Shown here piece after piece: positions 10,662 through 21,934 of a DNA stretch of 64,000 nt. How positions within the stretch are numbered: the stretch's first letter is position 1; each line of letters opens with the position of its first letter. The translations under genes and the position numbers were made by a program. This DNA is from Rhypophila decipiens (Eukaryota; Ascomycota; Sordariomycetes; Sordariales; Naviculisporaceae). The DNA is taken from positions 124,001 to 188,000 of the forward strand of contig MU858085.1 in assembly GCA_033297075.1 (NCBI GenBank), in the 5' to 3' direction. A model generated the notes under the pieces. The model was given only the letters and a program-made list of their open reading frames with translations, searched no databases and had not been told where the DNA came from.

Positions 10662-13600
10662 TCAGAGCTCAAACTCGGCAGACTCCTCCCGTATATCAGC
10701 AAACTCAACCACCCGTCCTGCTCTTCCTCCAGCTGCTCCGCCCCGGGGTGTCTCCGTTGTGCGTTCACCCCGTAGACTTGATCTCAGGCTCAGGCCCGTA
10801 TCTGCACCACCAGGTCCCAAACTTGTCGACTGTCCCAACGCGAGCCCAAGGCCTTGTTGAGCAGCTCCAGGCCCAGGCCCAACACTCTGTGCTCGTCCCG
10901 TTCCGGACCCAACAACAGTTGCCCTCGTCCGAGTCTGACTCCCCCCTCCCCGTGCATAAACCCTCCTCAACTCCCTCTCGTACGGACTAGACAAGGCAGC
11001 AGAGGGCGTGGTAGTCCCCGCGCCGACGGCAGCGATACGTTCAAATGCTAGATTCCGTGCCGCAGCCGTGGGACCGCCACCACCAGCAAGGGCAGAAGAG
11101 GATGTCCTGCCAGGTCCAGGTCCAGGTCGGACAAGTCGTCTACTGGGTGTGCTCATGAATCCTAGGTCTGGCGGCAGCTGGTCATCATCTTCTCCGTCGT
11201 CGTCGTCGAAATCGTCAAAGTCTTGTTGTTCGAGATTACGGGCGGTATCACGGCCTGTTAGGGAGAGGAGGAGGGAGTCTTCTTGGTTTGGATTGAGGTT
11301 GTCAAAGTCGAATGAGGGCATTACAGGTGCTGTGGCTGGAGTTGTTGCCGGTCGAGGTTGGAGTTGAGGGGGCGGCTGGGCCGGTGTGGTTGATGGGCCT
11401 AGATAAGAAGCTGATGCTCCATAGGCAGGTCGACTTGTTGCTGCTGCTGCTGTCCGGGGTAGACGTGTCCGTGGTTGTTGTTGTTGCGTACCCAGCTGGG
11501 AGATCGACGGGAGTGGTCCTGCCCCTATTATCTGTGCAGCTTCCAAGGTATTACCGCCGCCGCCGGCATACACCCGGTGAGCAGTCGTCGTGGCACGTCC
11601 ACCTCCTCGACCAGCCAAAGACCCCGCCGGCGTAAATACATTACGATTATTATCATTATACCCCCCCCTTCCCGGCAGCAGCGCAGAGGTAGACCTAGCC
11701 CCAGCAGGCGTCCTCAATCCAACCCCTCCCCGTCTCGAAGAAGACCAAAGATTCGACACCTCCCCAGTCCCACCACCAGCAAGCGTCTCATCAGGAGGAA
11801 TAGCAACCGCAAACCAGTCCTCCAGCACCCGCCCGCAAAACCTGACATCGTTCTTCTCCCTAACAGCAGCTACACTCCTCGCCATTGCCCGACGCTGCAG
11901 ACTCTGAAACTCGAGTCGATCCCAGCACCCAGAGAGCAAATTCTCTTCGTCCAGGTTAACCGCCCCGCCCCTGAGTTCCTCCATCTGCTCCATCTGTGTC
12001 TGCCAAATCCCGCACCAGACTTCAATTTCCGCGTCGGCGGCAATCCCGGCTACCGTCTGATGTTCCTGCGCCTTTTCAGCCCAGTGCTCAATCCACGCAG
12101 TGACATCCTCCTTCTTATTCCGCACAAGCAATTCATCCGCGCTCTGCCCATGCCCCAACAAGTCCCTGCTAGTCTCCCACCAGAAATCCAAACACCCAGC
12201 CGCCAAATCAATCTTGTACCCCCGTCTAAACTCCCTCAACGCACCGAGTAGCCGTTCCCGTCTCTTGCGTTCCGCCAGCTGAGGCCACAAGGTAAGCACG
12301 CCCCCCAGGGTAGCCCTCCCCGCCTGGACATCAGCTTTGACACGCTCATGTTGCCCCTTGGTAGCACTAAACTTGAGCTTTTCCCTCCAGACTTCCATGA
12401 CAGGCATGGTCGTCCGATAGAGATAAATCAAGTTGGCATTGTGTCGCGGTTTCCAGGATTCGGCAGCCTTGGAGAGCCACTTGTCTACGACCTCTAGTTT
12501 GCCAAAGTAGCTGTATTCCGCGTCTGCTTCTTGACGAGCTCTGGCGCGTCTGTTGCGAGATTGTCGGGTTAATGTCTGGAGCGTGTTCAACGTGGAGAGT
12601 TGGGTCTCGTGCTCTAGGTGCCGCTTGAAGAAACGAACTCGCTCTTCGAGGTACCATTGTTTTAGGGCTGCTGATTTTGTTCGTTGGGCTTGGATTGATT
12701 GGAAGATTTGCAGCTTGGTTTGTAACTGCCAGTGCGTGAGTGGATTTCGGAGGAGGGTAGAGTCTGCGAGGGTATTCTTGGTTTGTCTCTGCAGCAGGGC
12801 ATGATGCCATGTCGAGACGACGTTATTTCGGGAAGCAAAGATCTGGTTCGTGATGCACTGCCTAAGTGTCCGTTTGAGCCTCGCTTGTTCGTGCCAGTGG
12901 GCCATATCTCGCAGACAGTTCTTGGCGAGGAACTGCATCGCCCCCTCGTAAGCTCTGTATTGCAGTTCTTCCGACTCTTCCCGCCATATGTCGAGCACTT
13001 CGTACAGCATGAGGCGGTTGTCCCCTGCTTCGGCCGTTTCCATCTCGCTCTGGACCTCGCGGGCCCTGGTGAACCAGGTGCACAGACATTGCTGCCCGAG
13101 CTCGAAGTAAAAGTACTCGTCTGCCACTCGTATTTTGTTTTCTTCATACATGGTGCTGATGACGCTCTGAGCAAGAGTCCGCTCGTGGCGCTGGACAGAG
13201 ACCTGCTTCCGGACCTCGTGGTGGAGCATGACCTGTGTCCATTTCTGGAGAGCATAGACCAGAACAAAATTCTGGACCTTGGTCTCGTCCTCGATGTGCT
13301 GCGCCCTCCAGCCGTCGAATGCGCGCTTCCGAACGAGATGGCGTCTCGCCACGGCGGTGCGCTCGACCTCGTCCATCGCGTAGTCGTGCCAGTGGGAGAG
13401 CGCGTTTCGAACGGTGAGGATCTCGTAGACTCTCTGCGCGCGCCTTTCCATCTTGGCGACGTAGGCGTCCTGCTCGGCTGCCACCTGGGCTGCCACTTTC
13501 ACCTGTTGCGACTCCAGTGCCCCTTCACGCCAGATGTCTAGGACTTCGTCGAATACGTCTTCATCGTCCCAGTCACTGGCGCGCAGCTCGAGGATCCCAC

Positions 13601-14784
13601 GGTCGCGACGCGTGATGATGGCGTTGAAGCGCCAGTTGTGCAGACATTTCTGACGAAGCTTTTGCCCGTCTCGGACTTTGAATTGATGAACCTTGCCTTC
13701 TAGGAGCTGCAAGTCTTCAGGGGCAAGCTGGGGTTGATGTTGATCGGGCCGAGGCGGTGTATCATCCCTAGTCTCTTCTGAGGGTTCGCTTGCGCCAAGC
13801 AAATCGGAGCCGTCAGGGTCTGGAGATGGGTGGACATGCTCGGTGTCCCCAATTGTCGACACATCTCTGCCTTCAGGTTCCGAGAGCTCGCCGGGCATCT
13901 GCACAAAGGCAAACGAGGAAGGCGGCTTTCTGTTCCTCTCCATGACAGGCACGTGGGCCTGAAAAGGGAGAATGGGAAGATCAGGCGTGGTCTCGGCCTG
14001 TATGGCCTGCGCGACGTCTTCATCGAAGAGTGAGGCTACCGTGATCTGGGCCGGCGCAGAGGTTGTGCGCGGTACGGGGTTGACGGGTCGGTTATTCCCG
14101 TCATTCGCTGACTCTTGTGGCGTAAAAGTCTGCGCTGGTACACCTTGCGCAGGCTGATTGCGGCCGTTATCTTGTCGCAAGAGCGCATGCTCCAGCGCGG
14201 CGTCACTGTCATACTCGGAGAGGGACAGCGCGCGAGGTCGGCCACCGGCGCCAGTTCCAGGAGCCGATCGAATGGGCAAGTCAAATTCACCACTTTCGCC
14301 GAGAGGAGGTAATCGGCCCACGGCAGGTCGCGACGAAGTACTACTATGTCTGCGACGACGGGCCTGCTCAGGCCGAAAGGTAGAAGGAGCAGCAGCAGGG
14401 TCACTATCCCTCCGCCGCGAGGCGACAGAAGAAGATCTACGAGAACGAACAGAGATGCTTCCCGCAGGACTGGTAGGGACAAGTTCCAACTGGACCCCCA
14501 TTCCTTCTAGGACGGTTCTAAACTTGTCGCCCAGCGTCTCGCCCGTCCTCTGGCCACCGATCTTGAAGATGAAGCGCGAGATGTGCGGCGGTGGTTGGTC
14601 TGCGTCGTAGCCATGTTTCGGCAGGATCTCCTCGGCCGCGGTGAACAGGGCCTCGGTCGGGAGGCGGTTCTGCTCGGGGAGGTCTTGAAAGATGGACTCG
14701 CCGAGCGTGACGATCTCGTTAAGAAGCCCGATCTCGGCATCGGTATAGTAGGGCTCGTTGTTATTATTGTTATTTGGTGCAAGT

Positions 14785-14819
<35 letters not shown>

Positions 14820-14942
14820 GTCTCGCTGCCCGTCGTCATGGTCGTCGCCGCCACTCTGCCAAGAAGAGGAATAGGAAAGAGCATCAGTTGTTGGGAGCCC
14901 GACCCTGCCGTCTCGGAGGGGCAGAGAGGGTTTAGGCGGCAT
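10662..14942 (-). CDS. sfi1: Sfi1-type centrin-binding spindle pole body protein
   Basis: A single uninterrupted frame encodes 1426 residues. Yeast Sfi1 forms a long helix that binds one centrin (Cdc31) per repeat and drives spindle pole body duplication through the half-bridge. The middle (roughly residues 430-1100) carries about 18 Sfi1-like repeats, each marked by a tryptophan in a helical context: LHNWR, LDIWRE, LSHWHDY, FDGWRA, LQKWTQ, LCTWFTR, MAHWHEQ, VSTWHHA, LTHWQLQ, LKQWYLE, VDKWLSK, MEVWREK, LDFWWET, LEDWFAV. The N-terminal ~350 residues are disordered, with a poly-Q run followed by poly-N near 45-65. The C-terminal ~350 residues are disordered and rich in G, R, P and T. The start chosen is the first ATG (14942, MPPKPSLPL); the frame upstream of it has no ATG. 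It is longer than the yeast protein. Confidence 0.9.
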
Positions 14943-15821
14943 GTGAGAGGACGACGCCACCTCGAAGGCATGATAGTATGTTTTCTTTTCGATCTGCGAG
15001 CTCGATTGGACTAGATGCGACGGACGAGAAACGCTTTGTTGTGCTAGGACTGGTACTTTGCTAGGTTTTGTTTTGCTGGTTTCGCGCGCGCAATTCGAAG
15101 AAGATGCCGTATCCTTATAGTAGTATCTTGTACAAAAATGTTGTTCATGAAGCCAATTCCTGCTGTTGTTGATGTGCAAGACCAAAAACAGGACGAAAAA
15201 AAGGAGGCTCGTCGTCGCAAGTCCTTTTGTTGTTTTTCGTTGGTTGCGACAGGCGCAGACCGAACCGGCGGACGGAAATCGAGAGTTTACTGGAGAACTG
15301 GACCAACAAAGAAAAGGTAAAGAGAGGCACAAGTCCGGGATGGGATGGATGCGCTTGTTCGCAGCGGCAACAACCAAAGCTCCCCGACAAGACGTCTTTC
15401 AGGAAAAAAGACGCGGGGTGGGCGCGCTCTTGTGCAGCAATTGGCCGAGAGGACGTGAACTTGGCTGCTTGTTACGGCCCGAGCGCGTCCCACTTTCCAC
15501 GTCGAATCCAGAAGGCTGGGAGTGGAGTTGACAAGCTTCAGGGGTGTCGATCAACTGGATGAGAATGGTCAGCCGTTGCGCGATAACGCAGGACCTTGTA
15601 AAGATAAACTTTTGGTGCAACGAACAAGTGCTCGGCTAACAGTTGAGCCTCTGCCCGGGAATAACTTCATTCCAATCATTTTGAGATGCAGGCCTCGACT
15701 CCAACTTACAACAACCATTGACTTGCATATCACACCCAATAAACCAATATATTCGTGTCTAAAGATTGGTCTTGAAAAAGCCATATAAGATCAGAAGAAA
15801 GGGAAAGGAAAATAAAGCAAA
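14943..15821. other. Divergent promoter region between sfi1 and the NDUFAF8-like gene
   Basis: The two flanking genes start in opposite directions here, so this 879-bp stretch should hold both promoters and 5' UTRs. I see no conserved gene in it. Confidence 0.55.
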
Positions 15822-16414
15822 ATGCACCCAAAGCCAACCCAAGTCCGACCAATCCAACGCATGGCCCAGGCGGTATCAAAATGCTCAGCAGAGGTATGGA
15901 TAACCCCCTTTTCCTATCTTTCGTAAAAACACCTCCTCTCAGCCACTGGATATAGTTTACAGGGAGAATGCCCTTTCACAATTTCACAATGGGTTTCACA
16001 GCTCCAAAATTCATGAAAGATTTGTCAAGACTTCAACTTACGCTTCGCTCTCCAGGCTTCGCTCTACGGCAAATGCATCCTGGCCGACTACAACTCGGTC
16101 CACAAGGACATGTGTGCCAAAGAATTCCTCAAGCTCAAGGATTGTTACCTGGTATGTATGGTGGTACATTTGGATTACACCTCGTCTTTTGGACTCGCTC
16201 ATTGTCACACTCATTCGCTCATCCACCTTCACTCATCATCACCTATCCCATTTCTTTTTTTGGATACAAGTTCAATACCCACTTCTAGCCCATCATATGT
16301 CCCCATCAACTCACTCATTCACTCGCTCACTGCCTACCTTGCCCTTCTGACCAAGTATAAAAGCTAACCAGTCATTAACATTTTATACAGGCGGCTTCAA
16401 AGGGTGGTAAATAG
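15822..16414 (+). CDS. NDUFAF8: Twin-CX9C mitochondrial protein, NDUFAF8-like complex I assembly factor
   Basis: This gene is too small and too split to show as a long open frame. There are three exons: 15822-15893, 16056-16151 and 16391-16414 (TAG), giving 63 residues. The introns (162 and 239 nt) have GTATGG and GTATGT donors, and the second has a clear GCTAAC branch site; all junctions are in phase. The product has two CX9C pairs: CSAEASLYGKC and CAKEFLKLKDC. Human NDUFAF8, which partners NDUFAF5 in complex I assembly, has the same arrangement, with YGxC, a basic-aspartate spacer and CAxEFxxLxxC. CHCH proteins of this kind are imported through Mia40 and oxidised in the intermembrane space, or in this family may reach the matrix. 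The family match is by motif and spacing; the function is inferred. Confidence 0.8.
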
Positions 16415-17103
16415 ATGCAAATATCAGCCGCAGAAAGGGGAACAACATGTAAACTTGATGTACAACAATACAAACAATGATACCCACGACATAGCTGAAT
16501 CCTCTTGTCCATTAAACCTGCTTTGGTCTTTGGTCTTTACTCAACTCAGGCAGCCTCTTGACACAGCCTCGGTTCAAGCCAGCTTTCACCTCCGTCCATC
16601 ATCCTGACAACGACGACATACAATGACATTGCTGCCCACCATAGGTTATGTCTCCCGCCATTTTGATATCCACGGACGTTTTTATCCCCTGATGCATTTA
16701 TCGGTCCTGTTAGCAGATGGAAAGATCGTCCCAGATTGCACGGCTAGACTCATTAGAGCGCGGGATCCCTCATTACGAACATATATGCCATGACAGCTCG
16801 GTGTGACTTCTTTGTTGTTTCTTTGAGATTTCTCTCTAGTTACACTTTGTTGATGACTCGAATTCATTCTCGTCTTGTGTTTCCACTGATATCGTGCTGG
16901 ATGGGACAGCGGGTCTCAGCGTTGTCATCGACTTACATCAAGGAGATTAATCATATGTCAGGGATGAATCTATGGATTCGCCTGTGGGATCTGTCTGGCT
17001 GACTGGGGCCAACGCAGGGCATATAGATGGCGCCTAAATATACTGGCACCAGTCCTCTCTTGTACGGGCACCAGTCTTCTTATATAGAGGCACTACTCTT
17101 GTT
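16415..17103. other. Intergenic, 3' flank of the NDUFAF8-like gene
   Basis: No gene is seen. Near its right end the sequence GGCACCAGTC occurs twice (from about 17045 and 17068), just before the minisatellite begins. Confidence 0.5.
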
Positions 17104-17459
17104 GGAATAGAGGTTTTAACTGGCTAGAATAAATGCTATAACTAGACTAGATAAATAGCTTAACTAGACTGGAATAAATGGCTTAAACAGCTAGAATAAA
17201 TGCTTTGACTAGTTTGAATAGATGCTCTGACGAGATGGGAATAAATGCCTTGACTAGCTGTCATAAATACCCCATCTAGCTCGAATAAATGTCTTGGTTG
17301 GTTCGAAGAAATGCTCTGACTAGCTGGAATAAATGCCTTGACTGGTTAGAATGGAGGCTTTAACTGGACTGGAATAAATGGCTTCACTGGCAGGAATGAA
17401 TGCCCTGACTGGCTCGAATAAATACCTTGCCTGGCTCGAATAAATGCCAGCAAGACACC
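17104..17459 (-). repeat. 22-bp minisatellite array A (about 16 units)
   Basis: On the + strand the units begin GAATAAATGCCTTGACTGG (19 of 22 positions). About 16 degenerate copies follow each other with a spacing of 21-23 bp, most of them 22. Read on the - strand, which is the sense strand of the AT-hook gene, each unit holds an ATTTATTC core. There are no unique spacers, so it is not a CRISPR array. It lies 279 bp past the stop of the AT-hook gene and may fall in or near that gene's 3' UTR. Confidence 0.9.
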
Positions 17460-17738
17460 AGATGAAATGCTCAAATCACAAGGTACGCTTGGTAAACACT
17501 GTTATAGAATTGAAGAGAAACCTCACTACCTTGAACTAATAGTGCTTGATAGTTGATACTAGAGGATACCTCCTTAAAGCCTCGCAAAAAATACCGCGAA
17601 CCACCCACGCCAAAAGAAAAGAGAAAAAGGAGGTGTAAAAGAGGAATCTCATCGGCGTGCGGTTGGACTCCAGGAAGCAGGCCTCCCCGAGCCACCCAGG
17701 ATTCCGTTCCCTCCCCGCCTCCGTATTGCCCTTGGGTC
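17460..17738. other. 3' flank of the AT-hook gene
   Basis: This short interval separates array A from the stop codon of the AT-hook gene. No feature is recognised in it; it probably holds the 3' UTR. Confidence 0.45.
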
Positions 17739-18917
17739 CTATCCCTCAACAGATGCCTCAGAGGACTCGGCGGCCTCCTCAACCTTCTTCTTTGCCTGAA
17801 AGACAGCGACCTTATCGATGACAGGGAAATTGTCGAAACCCTCGTGAACAGATGTACACTCGGCGTCGTCCGGCTCCAGCGTTCCGTAGCGACGCTTCTG
17901 CACAGTCTTGCCGCGATCGTTGGATATCTCGTGGAAATACACAAAGTAGATGGTGATATTCTGCTGCTCAACTGTGGGAAGAACGTTCTGCCTCTTGCGT
18001 GGGCGTCCTCTACCACGTGTGACCGGGACCGGGGCCTCTTTGCGCTTCCTGTCAGCTTCTGCCAGTGCCATTGTGAAGTCGTTATCTCCTCCGCTGTCTT
18101 CATCATCGTCGTCGGCCGCCCAGACATTGAGTCGGTCTAGGGACAAAGCCAAGGCCATGGTCCCACGGATAGCACCAAACTCGAATGTCCCGGAAAGCAT
18201 GTCGTCGTCGACCGTGTCGTCCCGTTCGATCTCGAGAGTACCGTGAAGCATTTCATCCTCACTTTCATCCTCGTTGTTGGCGAGCTCAGGGAGGAACGCT
18301 GCCTCAATTGCTGGACTGCGCACGGTATATGATCCAACAAGACTCTCGAGGGCAAAGGGAGTTACTGGCTCTTGGACGACAGACGGCTGTGCTGCCGAGC
18401 TGGTGCCGGCATTTGTCGGAGGACGACCACGGCCTCGACCGGTTGGGGTGGCGCTGGCTTGAGCTGCTGGAGTCGTAGAAAAGGAAACCGTCTTCGTCTT
18501 GGAGGCTTTAGGGGGTCTACCCCGCGGGCGTCCTGTCTTGACATAACCCTGTGCTGAAGATTTTGTGGTGCTGGAGGCTGAGCCCGGGGTGTCGACCTTT
18601 TTGGGACGGCCACGGCCACGGCGAACTGGTGTTGGAGGCTCGGGTTCATAGACATCAGCAGGCGCATCTTGGACATTCTCGACGTCGATGTCATCCGCAG
18701 GCGCATCTTGGACATTCTCGTTGTCGATTTCATCAGCAGGCGCATCTTGGACATCGTCTTTGTCGGTGTTCTCTTGTTGGGGCTGGACCACCGGATTCTT
18801 GCGAGTTCTTCCACGGCGCTTGGGCGCAGGTGAAGGAACACCGGTGATAGTATCAGAAGTACCACCTTCATCGGCGCTCACTTGCACCGGGTTCTTCTTG
18901 GGTCGTCCTCGTGGCAT
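17739..18917 (-). CDS. Protein with five AT-hooks, probable chromatin or transcription factor
   Basis: A single exon encodes 392 residues. AT-hook cores (GRP flanked by basic residues) are PRGRPKKNP at residue 2, GRGRPKK near 102, PRGRPPK near 130, GRGRPPT near 158 and GRGRPRK near 301. A further basic segment, KRRGRTRKN, lies near 35. AT-hooks bind the minor groove of short A/T tracts. Between the hooks lie acidic stretches, including three copies of a 13-residue unit with NVQDAPAD. Residues about 190-285 are acidic with hydrophobic patches. The last ~90 residues (IYFVYFHEI ... RRYGTLEPD) may be folded. No enzyme domain is seen. The start is ATG 18917, placing the first AT-hook at the N-terminus as is common in such proteins; the frame upstream has no ATG. 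The gene is bracketed by minisatellite arrays A and B, whose AATAAAT cores are the kind of site an AT-hook favours (inference). Confidence 0.8.
   Translation of the reverse strand: MPRGRPKKNPVQVSADEGGTSDTITGVPSPAPKRRGRTRKNPVVQPQQENTDKDDVQDAPADEIDNENVQDAPADDIDVENVQDAPADVYEPEPPTPVRRGRGRPKKVDTPGSASSTTKSSAQGYVKTGRPRGRPPKASKTKTVSFSTTPAAQASATPTGRGRGRPPTNAGTSSAAQPSVVQEPVTPFALESLVGSYTVRSPAIEAAFLPELANNEDESEDEMLHGTLEIERDDTVDDDMLSGTFEFGAIRGTMALALSLDRLNVWAADDDDEDSGGDNDFTMALAEADRKRKEAPVPVTRGRGRPRKRQNVLPTVEQQNITIYFVYFHEISNDRGKTVQKRRYGTLEPDDAECTSVHEGFDNFPVIDKVAVFQAKKKVEEAAESSEASVEG
18661..18777 (-). repeat. 39-bp in-frame tandem repeat inside the AT-hook gene (3 units)
   Basis: The sequence GGCGCATCTTGGACAT recurs at 18661, 18700 and 18739, an exact 39-bp period. 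Each unit encodes 13 acidic residues including NVQDAPAD. The period is a multiple of three, so unit gain or loss keeps the frame. Confidence 0.9.
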
Positions 18918-19739
18918 TTTGAATGATGAGCGAGAGTGAAGAATGTGTGAAGACCATGAGTTTGGAGTGGTTGAATGCGCCAGAACTAGCACCTCTATAC
19001 CTTCCGTCAGTATTGAAAGGACCTTCCCGTCCAGAAAACCAGAGATCGGATGAAAATGAGCCCTCACTTTCTATCACTTGATCGCTGCAGGCAACCGCGA
19101 CTGCGGGTAGATTCGAGAACCACTCCTTCCTTTCATCGCCGCTGCTAAAACCACCGTATGCCTGGCTACTAGTAAAACCACCGTCTTGGTCTTCAATCTA
19201 GATATTTATTCGAGCCAGTTAAGGTATTTATTCAAACTACTCAAGGTATTTATTCGAGCCAGTTAAGGTATTTATTCAAGGCAGTTAAGACATTTATTCC
19301 AGCTGGTCGAGACATCTATTCTAATTAGATTTATAAATTTACTGAGTATGGTATTGACCTTGGGACGCCAGATTAAAGGTCAAGACGGTGGTTCTAGCGG
19401 TCACGCCTTTCATTAACACTCGCAAGCTTGTCGATAGAAACAAAATAAATCAGATAAATCGGCCAGCCCATTTACTCACTCCTTTGTCAGTTTTACCATC
19501 AAGAGTAGAAAACTTTCCGCCTCGACCACTCCAAATTCATGGCAGACTATTGAAGCCGTAGAATGTCTTTCGGATTGCCTCTCTTGATTCAGGGAAAATC
19601 GCTTGTTACAGATGTCGTATAGACGACAAAAAGAAAAGAAGAATCCATTTCATTAAAAAACACTATCCGTAATTCATTACAGTACTTCTAAATGCCACCA
19701 CCTTCCCAGCCGTCGTCCATAAAAGCCACCAATTCACCT
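18918..19739. other. Interval between the AT-hook gene and hym1
   Basis: This interval holds the promoter of the AT-hook gene, minisatellite array B (19201-19330) and the 3' flank of hym1. No gene is seen. Confidence 0.55.
19176..19393 (+). mobile_element. Inverted-repeat unit containing minisatellite array B
   Basis: AACCACCGTCTTG at 19176-19188 is the exact reverse complement of CAAGACGGTGGTT at 19381-19393. CTAG lies just outside each end (19169-19172 and 19394-19397). Between them sit about six 22-bp units at 19201-19330, reading GGTATTTATTCGAGCCAG on the + strand. They belong to the same family as array A but are inverted relative to it. An extra copy of AAAACCACCGT lies at 19147-19157. 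The unit could be a short nonautonomous transposon that carries the minisatellite; that reading is inference. Confidence 0.6.
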
Positions 19740-21046
19740 CTAACGCAAAGGCGGCACCGGCTGAGGCGGCATGTTCCGAATCTGCCTGATCAGAAACTCG
19801 CGCTCGTCGATAAACTGCTCGTCGTCGGTCCGGTCCTCGAGGAAGTGACTAAGAAAGTGCAGCAGTTTCTCCCGATTCATAAGCAGGATCTTTTGAACTG
19901 GCACCGACTTGTGCGGGTTCGCCACAAACACCTTGAAGACGTGGAAGCCCTCGTACTGCACCATCTTGCGGTCGTCTCGCAGCAGGTTCATGCAGATCTT
20001 GAGGTGCTCCCCCCTGTCGACGTATGCCGTCATGACGTTGTAGTTGGACCGGTCGAGGAGGATCTCGCCGAGCAGTTTGATGCTCTGGCGCTTGGTCACG
20101 TAGGAAGATGACTGGACCAGGGTCGTGTTGTACTTGTGAAAGAAGAGCTCAAAGTTTACCTGGAGGTAGGTGGGCACTAGCTCTTTGTGTTTGGTCAGGA
20201 GTTCCTATTTTTTGTCTTTGTCAGTATTATTCTTAAGTAAATCCAACCAAGAAAGAGGCCTCACCCTAAAGGTGGTAAAAGCATCGGCCGCCACCTCAAA
20301 GGATCCCTTGTCGATCCAGTCGAAAAAGGCCCAAAAGATGCCGTTCCCGGTCTGGGGTCGATCTCGCCGTATGGCACTGTACCCGCCGGCGCTGGAACCT
20401 GGAACATCGCCGTCGTCGTAGAGAATCACGGCCGCGGCGGCCTCGCTTTTGAGCACCTCCCGCAGAACCGTCCCCGCCGGCGTGGCGCTCTCCTTGTGAT
20501 CGTACCCCCTGCACAGCTCGACCAGCACCTGGGGTCGCTTCTCAATGACGTGGGCGAGTGCGTGCGGCTCGTTCTTGGGCGGAGCCGTGGGATGTCGGAA
20601 GCGAAAGACGTACGAGAAGATCACCTGCGTGTCCTTGCGAGCCTCGAAGGGCAGCTTGTGCAGGTTCAGGGCAAGCAGGTAGAGGAGGTCTTCGTCGTTT
20701 ATGCTTGTTACTAATTGGAGTAGCGTGTCGGGGTTTGATTCGCCTTCTGTTTGTTTGGCAAATGGTTAGCCGAGCTGAAGACAAGAGAGAGGGCGGAAGT
20801 GGTAAACAACATACCCGGTGGCCCTTGGAGGATTTGTTTGATCTGAGATAGAACTTTTGCGAGTTCCTCGGCCTTGGTTTGGCAAATAGCATGTCAATAT
20901 TTTGATGCAAGTCCATGGTCAACAGCTCAACTAACCTTTGCGGCTCCCCCTGGCCCCTCAATCTTGCCGATATGTTCCCTCGCCTGCTTGGGCAGATCTG
21001 TCGGACTCCTCCCCCGGCCCCGTCCAAACAAAACTTGAAACGCCAT
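19740..21046 (-). CDS. hym1: Hym1 / Mo25-like scaffold protein
   Basis: Mo25 (Cab39) family proteins scaffold germinal-centre and NDR kinases. In fungi Hym1 acts in the RAM/MOR network for cell separation, polarity and septation. There are four exons: 21046-20936, 20872-20815, 20746-20265 and 20204-19740, giving 371 residues. The introns are 63, 68 and 60 nt, all in phase; the second has a GCTAAC branch site. The N-terminus MAFQVLFGRGR resembles the usual fungal start. Armadillo-like helical repeats run through the protein. Family blocks visible are GIFWAFFDWIDKGSFEVAAD (about 185-205), YVTKRQSIKLLGEILLDR (about 250), KICMNLLRDDRKMVQYEGFH and VFKVFVANPHK. The length is normal for the family. 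Confidence 0.95.
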
Positions 21047-21934
21047 GATGTTCCGTGATTGTTGAAAGGTTACTCGGCCAGGTAAACGTGATCTTCGAAA
21101 GTCGGGTATTACAAGTAGACCTTGACAAGGTCAGGCGGCTGGAGGACCCTTGCCAAGGGAGTCAAGGCGTTGCCAGAGCTGCTAATCGTATATCGTGGGA
21201 TGCTGGAGGAATAATGCATGTAGAGATATCGAGAGGCGTTTGAAAGTGGTATAGAATGACCGTGGTATATTATCGACCAATATTTATTCCTCGCTGGTCA
21301 GGGTGAGCTGAATTGGGGGATTGTTTTGATATTCACCATGGTCGTCGCTTTCCAGGCGGGAAACCGACCCCCAGCATGTTGACGTTCGCTGCTACGGCAC
21401 CGATCCGACAGGGGCAGCACGGGAGGGCGCTAACATCCACATTAAGCACCCTTGCATTATTGTGGGGTTTCCAGACCAGTCCCACCAAACAGCCGGCCTG
21501 GGCGGTTCCAGCTCGGCGGTTTTGTTAACGTGGGACGCATGCCCGGAATAATTACCGCATAAAATAAGGCCGCAAAAGGTACTCGACTAACACCGTTGGG
21601 CTCCAATGACATTTGGAGGTCCACAAGCTTCACACACCACCCCGCAACCCCTCCGCACCTCTACCCCTCGGCCGTGCCCCTCCACAGCGGGAAGGAAAGC
21701 GGGCGACGATTGACTGAGTCTCAAATTCCGAGTCACACTACGAAATTTATTCGACTGCGAGTGAGTCAAGCCTCTACCTTGCGGTGCTCTCGACATAAAA
21801 CCCACTCCCACACCCCGCAGAAAAGAACAGACGAGATCCGACGTCACTTGATACGAGTTCTGGTCGCTTCCCGATCGATTGCGCATTTAGTAACGAAATT
21901 TTCTGCCAGGAATTGGACGTGGAACAAGCACAAC
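21047..21934. other. Divergent promoter region between hym1 and ils1
   Basis: The flanking genes start in opposite directions, so this 888-bp stretch should hold both promoters. The ils1 frame stays open upstream to about 21596 but has no ATG in good context before 21935. No separate gene is seen. Confidence 0.55.

Noticed and set aside
11475..13541. Long + strand open frames (258 and 269 codons) across the Sfi1-type gene
   Set aside because: They are antisense to a strong coding frame with clear Sfi1 repeats and show no domain of their own; GC-rich coding DNA often gives such shadows.
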